Source of the DNA: Nitrospira sp.
Lineage (GTDB): Bacteria > Nitrospirota > Nitrospiria > Nitrospirales > Nitrospiraceae
Direction of reading: 5' to 3'
Assembly (NCBI GenBank): GCA_029881435.1
Contig: JAOUMR010000011.1
Location: forward strand, 1 to 55,354
DNA length: 55,354 bases
The translations under genes and the position numbers were made by a program. Positions 7,638-17,059 of the stretch are shown piece after piece. The notes below the pieces were generated by a model that worked only from the letters and a program-made list of their open reading frames with translations, was not told where the DNA came from and did not search any database. Positions within the stretch are counted from its first letter, which is position 1, and the number at the start of each line of letters is the position of its first letter.

Positions 7638-7652
7638 ACTGTGTAACACAGT
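7638..7652. repeat. Perfect 7-1-7 inverted repeat upstream of the DUF2203 gene
   Basis: ACTGTGT and ACACAGT flank a single A, 19 to 33 bases upstream of the DUF2203 start codon. Size and position fit a regulator binding site, but it could also be chance. Confidence 0.35.
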
Positions 7653-7713
7653 TCAGATTCGTTGAACAACCCTAACGCGGCCGATGTGATCAAGTACAAA
7701 TTCAGGTTGCTAG

Positions 7714-7742
7714 TTGACAACTGGGTGGTGCCTGGGTATCAT
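7714..7742 (+). promoter_or_regulatory. Sigma-70 promoter for rho and downstream genes
   Basis: A perfect TTGACA (7714-7719) and TATCAT (7737-7742) are spaced 17 bases apart. Transcription would start near 7749, leaving a leader of about 320 nt before rho. Confidence 0.7.
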
Positions 7743-7748
7743 CACTCC

Positions 7749-8069
7749 AACATCTAGGGCGAGCTGATTCTCTCCATTCAAAGAATTCAACTCCGGAACC
7801 CATCTCGAATCAAACCTGTGCAGCAGTGAGAACAAAGCTGGATTAGTTAGCCGAACAAAGGCTTTGCTGGGGCATCGGAGATGCCATAACAATTTGAGAC
7901 GATACCATTTCTCCACATAAAGAAGCAGATAGCGAACTTCCATAAGTTTTCCCAACCCAACGGACCAAGATCTAATCTCATCGTCAAGGTAAAAACACGT
8001 TTCGCATGGTCACCCAGTCCGAGCGAATTCTTCTAAACAGTAACCGAGTCAAATCTCGGGAGGAGTCGT
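7749..8069 (+). other. Long untranslated leader of rho
   Basis: No credible gene is visible on either strand; an 81-codon minus-strand frame here lacks a ribosome-binding site and family features. In enterobacteria rho is autoregulated by Rho-dependent attenuation in a leader of similar length, so this span may act the same way. No intrinsic terminator hairpin was seen. Confidence 0.45.
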
Positions 8070-9341
8070 ATGTCAGTAGCTAAGGGGGAAGTAATGCATC
8101 TCGCAGAATTGAAGCAGAAGTCCATTGCCGACCTGAACGATGTGGCTCGTGAACTAAAGATAGAAGGTGCCGCCAACTTACGGAAGCAAGAGCTTATCTT
8201 TGCGATCCTCCAGGCGCAAACCGAAAAAAACGGTTCGGTTTACGGAGAGGGAGTGCTCGAAACACTTCCTGATGGATTTGGCTTCCTCCGCGCCCCTGAT
8301 TCCAACTACCTACCGGGCCCCGACGATATTTATATCTCTCCATCACAAATTCGGCGGTTCAACCTCCGTACGGGCGACATTGTGTCAGGCCAAATCCGCC
8401 CCCCCAAAGAAAGTGAGCGGTATTTTGCCCTGCTCAAGGTCGAAAAGGTCAACTACGAAGATCCTGAGGTGGCGCGGGATAAAATCCTATTCGACAACCT
8501 CACCCCATTGTACCCCGAAGAGCGACTCAATCTGGAATTTGACCGCGAGGAGTATTGCACTCGTGTGATGGATCTGACGACTCCGATCGGTAAAGGTCAA
8601 CGGGGATTGATCGTGGCGGCTCCGCGTACTGGAAAGACGATGTTGTTGCAAGCTATTGCTCGAGCCATCCTGAAAAATCACAGCGAAGTGACCCTTATCG
8701 TCTTGCTCATCGATGAACGGCCGGAGGAAGTTACAGACTGGCAGCGACAAGTGAAGGCGGAAGTGATCAGTTCCACCTTCGATGAACCGGCTCAGCGGCA
8801 TGCCCAAGTCGCTGAAATGGTTTTGGAAAAAGCAAAGCGGCTGGTTGAACACAAAAAGGATGTTGTCATCCTGTTGGATAGCATCACGCGTCTGGCCCGC
8901 GCCTACAACACCATTGCCCCACCGAGCGGCAAGGTGCTCTCTGGTGGTCTAGATTCCAACGCCCTGCAACGGCCGAAACGCTTTTTTGGAGCGGCTCGAA
9001 ATATTGAGAACGGCGGGAGTCTGACCATCATGGCGACTGCGCTGGTGGATACCGGTAGTCGTATGGACGATGTCATCTTCGAAGAATTCAAGGGAACCGG
9101 CAATATGGAGGTTCACCTGGATCGTCGTCTCGCTGATAAGCGCCTCTTTCCGGCCATCGATATCAGCCAGTCCGGGACGAGAAAAGAAGAATTGCTGGTG
9201 GATAAGGATCGGCTTAACAAGATGTGGATTCTTCGCAAGGTGCTCAGCCCCTTGGGCACCATGGAAACCATGGAGTTCCTCATGGATAAGATCGGTGGCA
9301 CCAAGAATAACCAGGAGTTCCTACAATCAATGAATCGTTAG
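8070..9341 (+). CDS. rho: Transcription termination factor Rho
   Basis: Rho is the hexameric RNA-dependent ATPase that ends transcription at rut sites. The 423-residue protein has the N-terminal helical Rho_N domain (residues 9-50), the cold-shock RNA-binding domain (55-130, with [14 protein letters not shown]), a Walker A motif APRTGKT at 184-190, the Walker B region [16 protein letters not shown], and a Q/R-loop region [16 protein letters not shown]. There are two in-frame starts with good ribosome-binding sites, 8070 (GGGAGGAG) and 8094 (AAGGGGGA); the second removes eight residues before MHLAELKQ. It heads a long co-directional run starting with rpmE. Confidence 0.97.
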   Translation: MSVAKGEVMHLAELKQKSIADLNDVARELKIEGAANLRKQELIFAILQAQTEKNGSVYGEGVLETLPDGFGFLRAPDSNYLPGPDDIYISPSQIRRFNLRTGDIVSGQIRPPKESERYFALLKVEKVNYEDPEVARDKILFDNLTPLYPEERLNLEFDREEYCTRVMDLTTPIGKGQRGLIVAAPRTGKTMLLQAIARAILKNHSEVTLIVLLIDERPEEVTDWQRQVKAEVISSTFDEPAQRHAQVAEMVLEKAKRLVEHKKDVVILLDSITRLARAYNTIAPPSGKVLSGGLDSNALQRPKRFFGAARNIENGGSLTIMATALVDTGSRMDDVIFEEFKGTGNMEVHLDRRLADKRLFPAIDISQSGTRKEELLVDKDRLNKMWILRKVLSPLGTMETMEFLMDKIGGTKNNQEFLQSMNR

Positions 9342-9435
9342 CGGCGCTTGTATCTTGTGCGTCCTTCAGATACAGTGCTCCCCCTTGGCGAATGGGCTAG
9401 AGCGATTGTCATTCCTTGGTAAGGAGTTGTAGGTC

Positions 9436-9642
9436 ATGCAGAAGGGTATACATCCAGTCTATCGAGAGGCTGCCGTTCATTGCGCGTGCGGGAATTCATT
9501 CAAGACCCGTACGACTATCGGTAACGTCAGTGTTGACATCTGTTCAAACTGCCATCCGTTCTTCACCGGTACACAAAAGATTGTCGACACCGAAGGGCGG
9601 GTCGAGCGGTTCAAGAAGAAGTACGCGAAGAAGGGGAAGTAG
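9436..9642 (+). CDS. rpmE: 50S ribosomal protein L31 (zinc-binding form)
   Basis: The 68-residue protein starts [16 protein letters not shown] and carries the C+ type zinc ligands CAC near residue 16 and CSNC near 36, followed by the conserved HPFFTGTQK and a basic C-terminus. L31 binds at the subunit interface of the ribosome. AAGGAG precedes the ATG. The gene lies 94 bases after rho, an arrangement seen in many bacteria, and is followed by a strong terminator, so rho and rpmE likely form one unit. The cysteines imply the zinc-dependent version rather than the zinc-free paralogue. Confidence 0.95.
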   Translation: MQKGIHPVYREAAVHCACGNSFKTRTTIGNVSVDICSNCHPFFTGTQKIVDTEGRVERFKKKYAKKGK

Positions 9643-9662
9643 CGCACCTTATGGGCCTAAAA

Positions 9663-9701
9663 GAGACCCTGCTTCGTGCTTGAAGCAGGGTCTCTTTTTT
9701 T
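9663..9701 (+). terminator. Intrinsic terminator after rpmE
   Basis: A 13-bp perfect stem GAGACCCTGCTTC/GAAGCAGGGTCTC (9663-9694, six-base loop) is followed by a run of T to 9701. Confidence 0.93.
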
Positions 9702-9729
9702 GTGACCCTCTCGGGTGGAGACCGACACC

Positions 9730-10809
9730 GTGGAAGCTGTTTTACTCAAAAAGTGGGAGGGCCTCGCGTCGAGATTTCAGGAGCTGACCGATCAGCTCAT
9801 GGATCCGTCTGTCGTCAGCCAGCCAAGCCTGTTGCACAAGCTCAGTAAAGAGCGGATCGATCTGGAACCGGCAGCCAAACTGTTTGAGCTTTACCAGGAC
9901 TATGCGAAACAGCTTGAAGACGCGATTCAGATTCTTGCCGATCCTTCGTCCGGTGGTGAACTGCACAAACTCGCAGCGGAAGAACGAAGCGAGCTGGAAC
10001 AATATCGGGCAAAGGTGGAGGAACAGGTCAGAGAATTCTTAATTCCCAAAGACCCGCGAGATGAGAAGAGCCTGGTACTCGAAATTCGGGCCGGGACTGG
10101 CGGTGATGAAGCGGGGCTATTTGCTGGTGAGTTGTTTCGATTGTATGCCAAATATGCCGAGAAACAAGGATTCAAAGTCGATACGGTTGAAGCGTCTGAA
10201 ACGGGCATTGGTGGCTATAAAAACATTGTTGCGTTAATTGAAGGCAAGGGCGCCTACAGTCATTTTAGGTATGAAGCTGGCGTGCATCGGGTTCAACGGG
10301 TTCCTGTCACAGAAGCCAGTGGTCGCATTCATACCTCGACCGTCACGGTGGCAGTCATGCCGGAGGTCGATGAAGTGGACGTGCACATCGATCAAAAAGA
10401 CCTGCGAATCGACACCTTTTGCTCATCTGGAGCGGGTGGACAAAGTGTCAATACCACCTATTCGGCCGTTCGTATCACGCACATTCCGACTGGTGTGGTC
10501 GTGACGTGTCAGGACGAACGCTCTCAGTTAAAGAATCGAGCCAAAGCCATGAGGACTTTGCGTGCCCGTATTGTCGAAGCTGAACGGGAACGACACGAGG
10601 CAGAGATCGCTCAGAATAGAAAGGCACAGGTGGGGAGTGGGGAACGAAGTGAGAAGATTCGAACATATAACTTCCCACAGAACAGAGTGACGGATCACCG
10701 CGTCGGCATGACGCTCCACAAGCTGGAATTAGTGATGGAAGGCGATCTCGATGAGATTGTCCAGGCTTTGAAAGCTCAACAACAGCAAGCCGAAACCGCG
10801 AAGGTGTAG
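9730..10809 (+). CDS. prfA: Peptide chain release factor 1
   Basis: RF1 reads UAA and UAG and releases the finished peptide. The 359-residue protein has the PxT codon-recognition tripeptide as PVT at 192-194 and the catalytic GGQ at 236-238 (SGAGGQSVNTT). PVT, not SPF, separates RF1 from RF2. The GGQ glutamine is the target of PrmC, encoded next. A GTG at 9730 is preferred: GGTGGAG lies nine bases before it and the length matches the family (about 360). A GTG at 9715 is possible but would overlap that site. It begins 28 bases after the rpmE terminator. Confidence 0.95.
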   Translation: MEAVLLKKWEGLASRFQELTDQLMDPSVVSQPSLLHKLSKERIDLEPAAKLFELYQDYAKQLEDAIQILADPSSGGELHKLAAEERSELEQYRAKVEEQVREFLIPKDPRDEKSLVLEIRAGTGGDEAGLFAGELFRLYAKYAEKQGFKVDTVEASETGIGGYKNIVALIEGKGAYSHFRYEAGVHRVQRVPVTEASGRIHTSTVTVAVMPEVDEVDVHIDQKDLRIDTFCSSGAGGQSVNTTYSAVRITHIPTGVVVTCQDERSQLKNRAKAMRTLRARIVEAERERHEAEIAQNRKAQVGSGERSEKIRTYNFPQNRVTDHRVGMTLHKLELVMEGDLDEIVQALKAQQQQAETAKV

Positions 10810-10815
10810 TCACGG

Positions 10816-11703
10816 ATGACCTTCATGTCAGGAGATCCGAAAACTGTCGGCGCTCTGCTTGCCTGGGCGCGACAGTTGCTGGATAACACCGGAACAACGA
10901 ATGTTGCCCAAGAGGCCTTGTGGCTGTTGGCCTCCGCGCTCGAGATGGAGCATCATGCGCTCGTGAGCCGAGCGGAGCAGCCAGTGACTACTGATCAGCT
11001 GGCACGTGCAAAAACATTCGTATCCAGGCGGATAGCACGAGAACCGTTACAGTATATTCTGGGGACGCAAGAATTTTGCGGGCTCGACTTTGCCGTGACC
11101 TCCTCGGTGTTAATTCCCAGACCAGAGACAGAGTTGTTAGTCCATGCGGTGCTCAAGGAGGGTGGCCTTGCAGAAGGTGCGACGCTGGTCGATGTGGGAA
11201 CCGGATCGGGATGTATGGCTGTGACGTTTGCGACCATCCTCGAGGGAATTCGAATTGTGGCGGTCGATTGCTCAGTCGAAGCGTTAGCGGTCGCAAAGAG
11301 CAACGCTGTAAGACACGGCGTGGGAGAAAAGATTGTGTGGAGTGAGGGAAATCTGTTGTCGCCATTGCGAGACCGTATCACGCTCGGAACAGTCGATGTC
11401 ATTGTGTCGAATCCTCCGTACATCACTGAGGAAGAATGGGAAAAACTCCAACCAGAAGTGCGAAATTTTGAGCCACGACTAGCTTTGATTGCTGGACCGC
11501 GAGGGACTGAGTTTCATGAACGATTGTTCCATGACGCGAAAGAGTTTCTTGCTCCTGACGGATTACTGGTGATGGAAATCGGTCTAGGACAGCTTCCGCT
11601 CGTGCAACACGCGGCAGAACAGGCCGGAGGCTACACGCGACTTCAAACTATCAAAGACGAAGCTGGCATCGACCGCGTCATAATCGCTCGGCGGGCAGGT
11701 TAG
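10816..11703 (+). CDS. prmC: Release factor glutamine methyltransferase
   Basis: PrmC methylates the GGQ glutamine of release factors using S-adenosylmethionine. The 295-residue protein has an N-terminal helical domain, the LIPRPETELLV segment at about 99-109, the SAM-binding VGTGSG at 127-132 and the substrate-binding NPPY at 199-202, all in the expected order. It starts six bases after prfA, its usual partner; a second ATG at 10825 is also possible. Only ten bases separate it from murA, so the three are probably cotranscribed. Confidence 0.94.
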   Translation: MTFMSGDPKTVGALLAWARQLLDNTGTTNVAQEALWLLASALEMEHHALVSRAEQPVTTDQLARAKTFVSRRIAREPLQYILGTQEFCGLDFAVTSSVLIPRPETELLVHAVLKEGGLAEGATLVDVGTGSGCMAVTFATILEGIRIVAVDCSVEALAVAKSNAVRHGVGEKIVWSEGNLLSPLRDRITLGTVDVIVSNPPYITEEEWEKLQPEVRNFEPRLALIAGPRGTEFHERLFHDAKEFLAPDGLLVMEIGLGQLPLVQHAAEQAGGYTRLQTIKDEAGIDRVIIARRAG

Positions 11704-11713
11704 GTATTCAGAA

Positions 11714-12979
11714 ATGGATGAGATCCTTATCAGGGGCGGCAAGCGGCTGTCTGGAGAAGTGCGGATTAGCGGTGCCAAGAATTCTGCGCTTCCACTCCTG
11801 GCTTCGACCATTCTGGGCGGTGGGGAATGTATCATCACGAATGTTCCGAGGGTCGTTGATGTTTTGACGATGGGAAAACTCCTGGGGATTCTAGGGGCCA
11901 AGGTATCGCATGAGGGCAATCGTGCGGTCATCCACGCTGAGGTGATCGAATCAACAGAGGCTCCGTACGATCTCGTCAAGACCATGCGTGCATCTGTGCT
12001 TGTGTTGGGACCATTGCTTGCGCGTTGGGGTGAAGCTAAAGTTTCTCTTCCTGGCGGTTGTGCGATTGGATCCCGACCGGTCAATCTTCATCTGGCCGGA
12101 TTGGCCAAATTGGGGGCCGACATCTCCATTGACCATGGCTATATCACCGCCAAAGCGAAACGGTTACGAGGTGGACGCATTTATTGCGATACGCCGACGG
12201 TGACTGGCACGGAAAATCTTATGATGGCGGCGTCACTTGCCGAGGGTATGACCGTGCTGGAAAATTCGGCCAAAGAGCCGGAGATCGTGGACTTGGCCGA
12301 TTTCCTCATCAAGCGTGGGGCCAATATTCACGGAGCAGGAACCGATGTGATCACAATAGAGGGGGTGCAAGAACTCCATGGAGGAGATCACGAAGTAATC
12401 CCGGATCGTATCGAGGCCGGCACCTATCTGGCTGCGGCTGCCATCACTCGAGGTGATGTGACGGCGACCCACTGCCGCCCTGGCCATCTTGAAGCGGTGC
12501 TGATGAAATTACGTGAAGCGGGTGCGGAAATACGGGAAGAGAAGGACACAGTGCGTTTGACAATGCCTGGCAATCTACGAGGAACTGACGTGAAAACCTT
12601 GCCGTTCCCTGGATTCCCCACGGATATGCAGGCCCAAATGGCTGCGGTGATGAGCCTCGCCGAAGGCACGAGCGTCGTCACCGAAACCGTCTTTGAGAGC
12701 CGGTTTATGCACGTGGAAGAATTACGACGGATGGGAGCCAATATCCGTGTGGAAGGCAATCGGCTGGTAGTGACCGGATGTAAGACCCTCACTGGAGCTC
12801 CTGTCATGGCCTCTGATCTGCGTGCAAGCGCAGGTTTGATCGTCGCTGGATTGGCGGAAGAGGGGACGACCCAGGTTCAGCGGGTCTATCATCTTGATCG
12901 AGGATACGAGCGGATCGAAGAAAAGCTCAGAGCGTTAGGGGCTAACGTTCAGCGCCGACAGGCTGCGGCTACTCATTAG
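11714..12979 (+). CDS. murA: UDP-N-acetylglucosamine 1-carboxyvinyltransferase
   Basis: MurA transfers enolpyruvate from phosphoenolpyruvate to UDP-GlcNAc, the first committed step of peptidoglycan synthesis, in the cytosol. The 421-residue protein shows the N-terminal [14 protein letters not shown] with the conserved Lys-Asn pair and the loop [10 protein letters not shown] with the catalytic Cys at 116. Cys rather than Asp implies sensitivity to fosfomycin in principle. [11 protein letters not shown] and [16 protein letters not shown] mark the C-terminal lobe. It is placed between prmC and hisG, with nine bases to the latter. Confidence 0.96.
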   Translation: MDEILIRGGKRLSGEVRISGAKNSALPLLASTILGGGECIITNVPRVVDVLTMGKLLGILGAKVSHEGNRAVIHAEVIESTEAPYDLVKTMRASVLVLGPLLARWGEAKVSLPGGCAIGSRPVNLHLAGLAKLGADISIDHGYITAKAKRLRGGRIYCDTPTVTGTENLMMAASLAEGMTVLENSAKEPEIVDLADFLIKRGANIHGAGTDVITIEGVQELHGGDHEVIPDRIEAGTYLAAAAITRGDVTATHCRPGHLEAVLMKLREAGAEIREEKDTVRLTMPGNLRGTDVKTLPFPGFPTDMQAQMAAVMSLAEGTSVVTETVFESRFMHVEELRRMGANIRVEGNRLVVTGCKTLTGAPVMASDLRASAGLIVAGLAEEGTTQVQRVYHLDRGYERIEEKLRALGANVQRRQAAATH

Positions 12980-12988
12980 GAGCAAGCT

Positions 12989-13684
12989 ATGTTGACGATC
13001 GCGCTATCCAAAGGAAAACTCATCGACGCGGCGCTCAAACTCTTCCACCGAGCCGGCTATACAATTACTGGATTGTTGGGGGATAGCCGACGGCTGATTT
13101 TTGTCAGCCGCGAGATCGATATGACCTTCCTCATCGTCCGCCCCAGCGATGTCCCGACGTATGTGGAATATGGTGGGGCAGACGCCGGAATTGTTGGGAA
13201 AGACGTCTTGATGGAACAGGAAAGTGACGTATACGAACCATTGGATTTAGAGTTCGGAGCGTGTAGAATCTCCGTCGCCGCGCTCCAGGGAGAGGGGTCG
13301 AATGACCGGCTGTCCTCGAAGGTGCGGATCGCGACAAAATACCCTCGGATCACGGAGCGCTACTTTAACAAGCGCGGGCTTCCGGTCGAGATCATCAAAC
13401 TGTATGGGTCGATCGAGTTGGCGCCGGTGGTGGGACTCGCTGATCGGATTGTAGACTTGGTCGAAACCGGCAGCACGCTCAACGCTCATGATCTGGTCGA
13501 AGTGGAAGTGATTGCCAAGTCGTCTGCGCGGTTCATCGTCAATCGGGCGAGCTTTCGACTGAAACAAGAGCCGCTGATGGCATTGATTCGAAAGCTTCGA
13601 TCTGCGGTACGGAGCCAGGCGCTTGAATCCGGGAATGGCCATGCATCGAATGTAACGAGTCGGAAGAAAAGAGTCGTTCGCTGA
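12989..13684 (+). CDS. hisG: ATP phosphoribosyltransferase, short form
   Basis: HisG joins ATP and PRPP in the first step of histidine synthesis. At 231 residues this is the short form: it has the catalytic lobes (LTIALSKGKL, YGGADAGIVGKDVL, and the PRPP-loop VETGSTLNAHDL) but no C-terminal regulatory ACT-like domain. Short HisG normally needs the HisZ partner for activity and feedback control. No hisZ is found in this window. AGGAG precedes the ATG. Its stop overlaps the hisD start (TGATG). A Lys/Arg-rich tail of about 20 residues (SRKKRVVR at the end) extends past the domain. Confidence 0.95.
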   Translation: MLTIALSKGKLIDAALKLFHRAGYTITGLLGDSRRLIFVSREIDMTFLIVRPSDVPTYVEYGGADAGIVGKDVLMEQESDVYEPLDLEFGACRISVAALQGEGSNDRLSSKVRIATKYPRITERYFNKRGLPVEIIKLYGSIELAPVVGLADRIVDLVETGSTLNAHDLVEVEVIAKSSARFIVNRASFRLKQEPLMALIRKLRSAVRSQALESGNGHASNVTSRKKRVVR

Positions 13685-14967
13685 TGAAAATTATCACACA
13701 AGCAGATCGCAGTTTTCTTCCATCCTTGAAGAAAGCCGCGCTCCGAGGTCGCACGACCGGGGCTGCGGTGGAAAAAACCGTGCGGACGATTCTGCAGGCC
13801 GTCGAACGGGGCGGTGACAAGGCCGTCCTGCGCTACACTAAGCAGTTCGACAAAATTACACTGAAAGCAGAAGCCCTGCGCGTCACGTCAGATGAGATCA
13901 AGAATGCCTACTTTCATATCAGGAAAGACGAGGGTGATGCACTCCGCCTGGCTGCTCGGCGGATTACGTCCTTTCATGAGCGGCAGCGGACCAAGACCTG
14001 GATGTATCAAGATGGGGATGCCACGTTAGGGCAGCTCGTCGGACCAGTCGACGCGGTTGGGGTGTATGTGCCTGGGGGGAAAGCTGTCTACCCGTCATCC
14101 GTGCTGATGTGTGCCATTCCAGCTAAAGTTGCTGGTGTCTCGCGAATTGTGATGGCCACGCCACCTCAGAAGGATGGGATCAACCCCTATTTGCTGGTTG
14201 CCGCCGACATTGCCGGGGTCACCGAAATTTATCGTATCGGTGGGGTTCAAGCGGTGGCGGCACTCGCCTATGGAACGAAAACCATCGACCGAGTTGACAA
14301 GATCGTCGGACCGGGGAATATCTATGTCGCCACGGCCAAACGCTTGCTGTTCGGCACGGTTGGGGTCGACATGGTCGCTGGTCCCAGTGAATTGCTGGTG
14401 GTAGCGGACGACGACGCGAAGCCGGCCCATGTGGCAGCGGATCTGCTCTGCGAAGCCGAACATGACGAAGACGCGCAAGTGTTTCTCGTGACAACATCTG
14501 AACGGTTGGCAAAGGATGTCTCCAAGCTGATTGAGAGTCAGCTGAAGGGGCTCCAAAGAGAAAAAATCGCTTCGAAGTCGATCGCGCGTCATGCCGTGGC
14601 CTTCGTCGTCCCCACCTTGGACGAAGCCATCGTGGTGGCCAACGAAATCGCGGCGGAGCATGTGACCCTCTCGGTGGATAATCCCTTTGATTATTTGGAG
14701 AAGATTCGCCACGCAGGAGCCCTATTCTTGGGACGGTACACACCACCGTCGGTCGCCGACTATATTGCAGGACCGAATCACGTCTTGCCGACGGGAGGAA
14801 CTGCCCGGTTCTTTTCCCCGCTGTCCGTCAACGATTATGTGAAAGTCAGTAACATCCTGCACTATACGAAACAAGAATTGGCCAAAGTGAAAGATCCTCT
14901 CATCCGCCTTGCACAGATCGAAGGCTTTGATGCCCATGCTAAATCGGCCCAGAGCAGGTTTTCATGA
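13684..14967 (+). CDS. hisD: Histidinol dehydrogenase
   Basis: HisD carries out the last two steps, oxidising L-histidinol to histidine with NAD and zinc. The 427-residue protein shows the expected [35 protein letters not shown], the signature [11 protein letters not shown], and the zinc/catalytic region [12 protein letters not shown] with AAEHVTL nearer the C-terminus. The start codon overlaps the hisG stop by one base, and its own stop overlaps the hisB start (ATGA). This is tight coupling in the operon. Confidence 0.96.
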   Translation: MKIITQADRSFLPSLKKAALRGRTTGAAVEKTVRTILQAVERGGDKAVLRYTKQFDKITLKAEALRVTSDEIKNAYFHIRKDEGDALRLAARRITSFHERQRTKTWMYQDGDATLGQLVGPVDAVGVYVPGGKAVYPSSVLMCAIPAKVAGVSRIVMATPPQKDGINPYLLVAADIAGVTEIYRIGGVQAVAALAYGTKTIDRVDKIVGPGNIYVATAKRLLFGTVGVDMVAGPSELLVVADDDAKPAHVAADLLCEAEHDEDAQVFLVTTSERLAKDVSKLIESQLKGLQREKIASKSIARHAVAFVVPTLDEAIVVANEIAAEHVTLSVDNPFDYLEKIRHAGALFLGRYTPPSVADYIAGPNHVLPTGGTARFFSPLSVNDYVKVSNILHYTKQELAKVKDPLIRLAQIEGFDAHAKSAQSRFS

Positions 14968-15572
14968 AGAAGAATGGGTTGGCTCCACGTCAAGCGAATA
15001 TCCACCGCGCTACGAAAGAAACGGATATTCGCGTCGAGTGGGTCTTGGACGGTCGCGGGCAAGGGAAGATCGATACCGGGATCCGTTTCTTCGATCATAT
15101 GCTGGAGCTTCTGGCGAAGCATGGGTTTTTTGACCTGACCGTGCAGGCAAAGGGTGATCTCGACATCGATGAACACCACACAGTAGAGGATGTCGGCATC
15201 GTCATGGGGAAGGTGCTGCATCAGGCGCTGGGTGAAAAGGCCGGTATCAAGCGATTTGGATTTGCCTCGGCACCGCTCGATGAAACATTGGCCCAGGTGA
15301 CTGTGGATCTCAGCGGTCGACCGTTCTTGGTCTACAACGTGAATTTGCCGGACCGGAAGATCAAAGCGTTCGATCTTGGCTTGTTCGAGGATTTTTTCCA
15401 GGCCTTTGTCACGCACGGAGGCCTGAATCTGCATGTGAATCTGCTCTATGGCCGAAATCCTCACCACATCATGGAAGCGATCTTCAAGGCGCTCGCCAAG
15501 GCGCTGGATCAAGCGACGAGGGGGGAAGAACGGCTGGCGGGGAAAGTACTCTCGACAAAGGGGAGCCTATAG
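14964..15572 (+). CDS. hisB: Imidazoleglycerol-phosphate dehydratase
   Basis: The 202-residue enzyme is monofunctional; no histidinol-phosphate phosphatase domain is fused. It dehydrates imidazole glycerol phosphate in histidine synthesis. The manganese-binding His motifs are visible as [24 protein letters not shown], and [14 protein letters not shown] toward the C-terminus. It overlaps hisD by four bases. A phosphatase for histidinol phosphate must be encoded elsewhere. The terminator-like hairpin after it may reduce but need not stop expression of the next his genes. Confidence 0.96.
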   Translation: MKKNGLAPRQANIHRATKETDIRVEWVLDGRGQGKIDTGIRFFDHMLELLAKHGFFDLTVQAKGDLDIDEHHTVEDVGIVMGKVLHQALGEKAGIKRFGFASAPLDETLAQVTVDLSGRPFLVYNVNLPDRKIKAFDLGLFEDFFQAFVTHGGLNLHVNLLYGRNPHHIMEAIFKALAKALDQATRGEERLAGKVLSTKGSL

Positions 15573-15606
15573 ACAAGCTGAATCGGCAGTGTCGATTGCT
15601 TGAAGG

Positions 15607-15637
15607 GGGGGTAGGCTGTCGTGGCTGCCCCCTTTTT
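15607..15637 (+). terminator. Weak terminator-like hairpin between hisB and hisH
   Basis: GGGGGTAG (15607-15614) pairs with CTGCCCCC (15625-15632), with one G-T pair and a ten-base loop, and five T follow. It splits the his genes into two blocks and could give partial termination. Confidence 0.55.
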
Positions 15638-15709
15638 GTTTCGCGAATTGGGAGTGGTGAGGTCAGTCCAGTTACGGTATGGTTACGATTCCTTTAGGCC
15701 CCGACAACC

Positions 15710-16318
15710 ATGATAGCCATCATCGATTACGGAATGGGGAATTTGCGCAGTGTCTCCAAGGCCTTTGAGGCCGTAGGCCATCAAGCCGTGGTAACGCGCG
15801 ATAAGGGGACGATTCAGAATGCCAGCCATGTGGTGCTGCCGGGGGTGGGTGCGTTTGGGGATTGCATGGCGAATTTGGAGCAGTATGGACTGATCGAGCC
15901 GATTAAGGCCGCGATTCAGTCAGGAAAGCCATTTTTGGGAATTTGCCTCGGATTTCAGCTGTTGTTTACGGAGAGCGAGGAGTTCGGCAGGCATGAAGGG
16001 CTCAATATTTTTCCAGGGAACGTTCGAGCCTTTTCGAAGGATTGTACCCTGAAGGTTCCACATATGGGCTGGAATCAGGTTCATGTCCAACGGTCTTGTC
16101 CGCTTTTCGAAGAGATCGCCGATGGGGTGGATTGGTACTTCGTCCACTCTTTTTTCGTAGACCCACAGGATAAGCAGATCACCGCCACGACGACGACCTA
16201 CGGGAGGCCCTTTACCTCAAGCATTTGGAAGGACAATGTGGTGGCTTGTCAGTTCCATCCGGAGAAGAGTCAGGCGGTTGGGTTGCGATTGATGAAGAAT
16301 TTTGGAGCATGGAAGTGA
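15710..16318 (+). CDS. hisH: Imidazole glycerol phosphate synthase, glutaminase subunit
   Basis: HisH is a class I glutamine amidotransferase that supplies ammonia to HisF. The 202-residue protein has IIDYGMGNLRSV at the start, the nucleophile elbow LGICLGFQLL with Cys 79, and the HPE triad end at His 183 and Glu 185. The start has only a weak ribosome-binding site. Its 3' end overlaps the possible starts of the lipoprotein gene, and hisF follows after hisA, so the two halves of the synthase are not adjacent. Confidence 0.95.
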   Translation: MIAIIDYGMGNLRSVSKAFEAVGHQAVVTRDKGTIQNASHVVLPGVGAFGDCMANLEQYGLIEPIKAAIQSGKPFLGICLGFQLLFTESEEFGRHEGLNIFPGNVRAFSKDCTLKVPHMGWNQVHVQRSCPLFEEIADGVDWYFVHSFFVDPQDKQITATTTTYGRPFTSSIWKDNVVACQFHPEKSQAVGLRLMKNFGAWK

Positions 16319-16320
16319 AG

Positions 16321-17055
16321 ATGCCAGGGAGGCAGTTCCGCACAATCCTGGTGATCAGTGCGCTCGTGACCGCAAGTATTGCGGCAGGTTGCAGCGGTGC
16401 AAAAGTGGCGACAAAGTCGGCTCCTGAGCTGTCTCGATATCAGATTCGTTCCATTGCCCTTCTGCCGTTTACGTCGATTGCGACGCCTCAAGCCCGGGAT
16501 CATCAGGATATCTTTGTCCCGGCGCCTCAGGGTGTTCGTCAGTCAGACATTTCTCTGGCCATCCCCTCTGATGCCCAGCCTCAGCCAAAGAAGACGATGA
16601 CGGTACCGGGATATGCAGCGGAGAAGGTGACCGAACTGTTTTGGGGGCGTCTCCAGGATTGGAAAGGCGTTCGTGTCTTGTCTCCTGGTGAATCGGCGCA
16701 AGTCTCATTGGGAAATGGTGAGTCGGCGGAGGGGAGGCCAGAGAACGCCGCAGCCGACACTGCCAAGCGACTCAAGGTGGATGCCGTGTTGTTGGGTCTC
16801 GTATCGGCATACCAGGAGCGTGTGGGCAGTCGACTGGGGGCGAGTCCTCCGGCAACAGTTGGGTTCGAGGCCAAGGTGGTGGCGGCGGATGGGCAAGTAC
16901 TTTGGGTTGGGAGATACTATGAACGGCAACGGCCCATGACCGAAGACCTTATCGGATTCTTGCAACGATGGGCATTTGTGACGGCTGGAGAGCTGGCGGA
17001 ATACGGTGTTGATGAAGTATTGAAAGAGTTCCCGTTTGGGAGGGGAGGAGAGTAG
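16321..17055 (+). CDS. Predicted lipoprotein inside the his operon
   Basis: The 244-residue product has a type II signal peptide: MPGRQFRTILVISALV, then a lipobox IAAGC with the lipid-carrying Cys at residue 22. The mature part starts with a KSAPELSRYQIRSIALLPF segment and ends in a domain with ADTAKRLKVDAVLLGLV and KVVAADGQVLWVGRYYE. This strand-helix pattern resembles periplasmic CsgG/GNA1162-type lipoproteins, but I do not claim membership. The start at 16321 is preceded by GGAAG; an ATG at 16309 inside hisH is also in frame. It is wedged between hisH and hisA with no room for separate control. No histidine-related role can be read. Confidence 0.8.
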   Translation: MPGRQFRTILVISALVTASIAAGCSGAKVATKSAPELSRYQIRSIALLPFTSIATPQARDHQDIFVPAPQGVRQSDISLAIPSDAQPQPKKTMTVPGYAAEKVTELFWGRLQDWKGVRVLSPGESAQVSLGNGESAEGRPENAAADTAKRLKVDAVLLGLVSAYQERVGSRLGASPPATVGFEAKVVAADGQVLWVGRYYERQRPMTEDLIGFLQRWAFVTAGELAEYGVDEVLKEFPFGRGGE

Positions 17056-17059
17056 TAAG

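Noticed and set aside
7710-7955. Minus-strand frame of 81 codons before rho
   Set aside because: No ribosome-binding site or family features, and it covers a strong plus-strand promoter at 7714-7742, so it is likely leader sequence.
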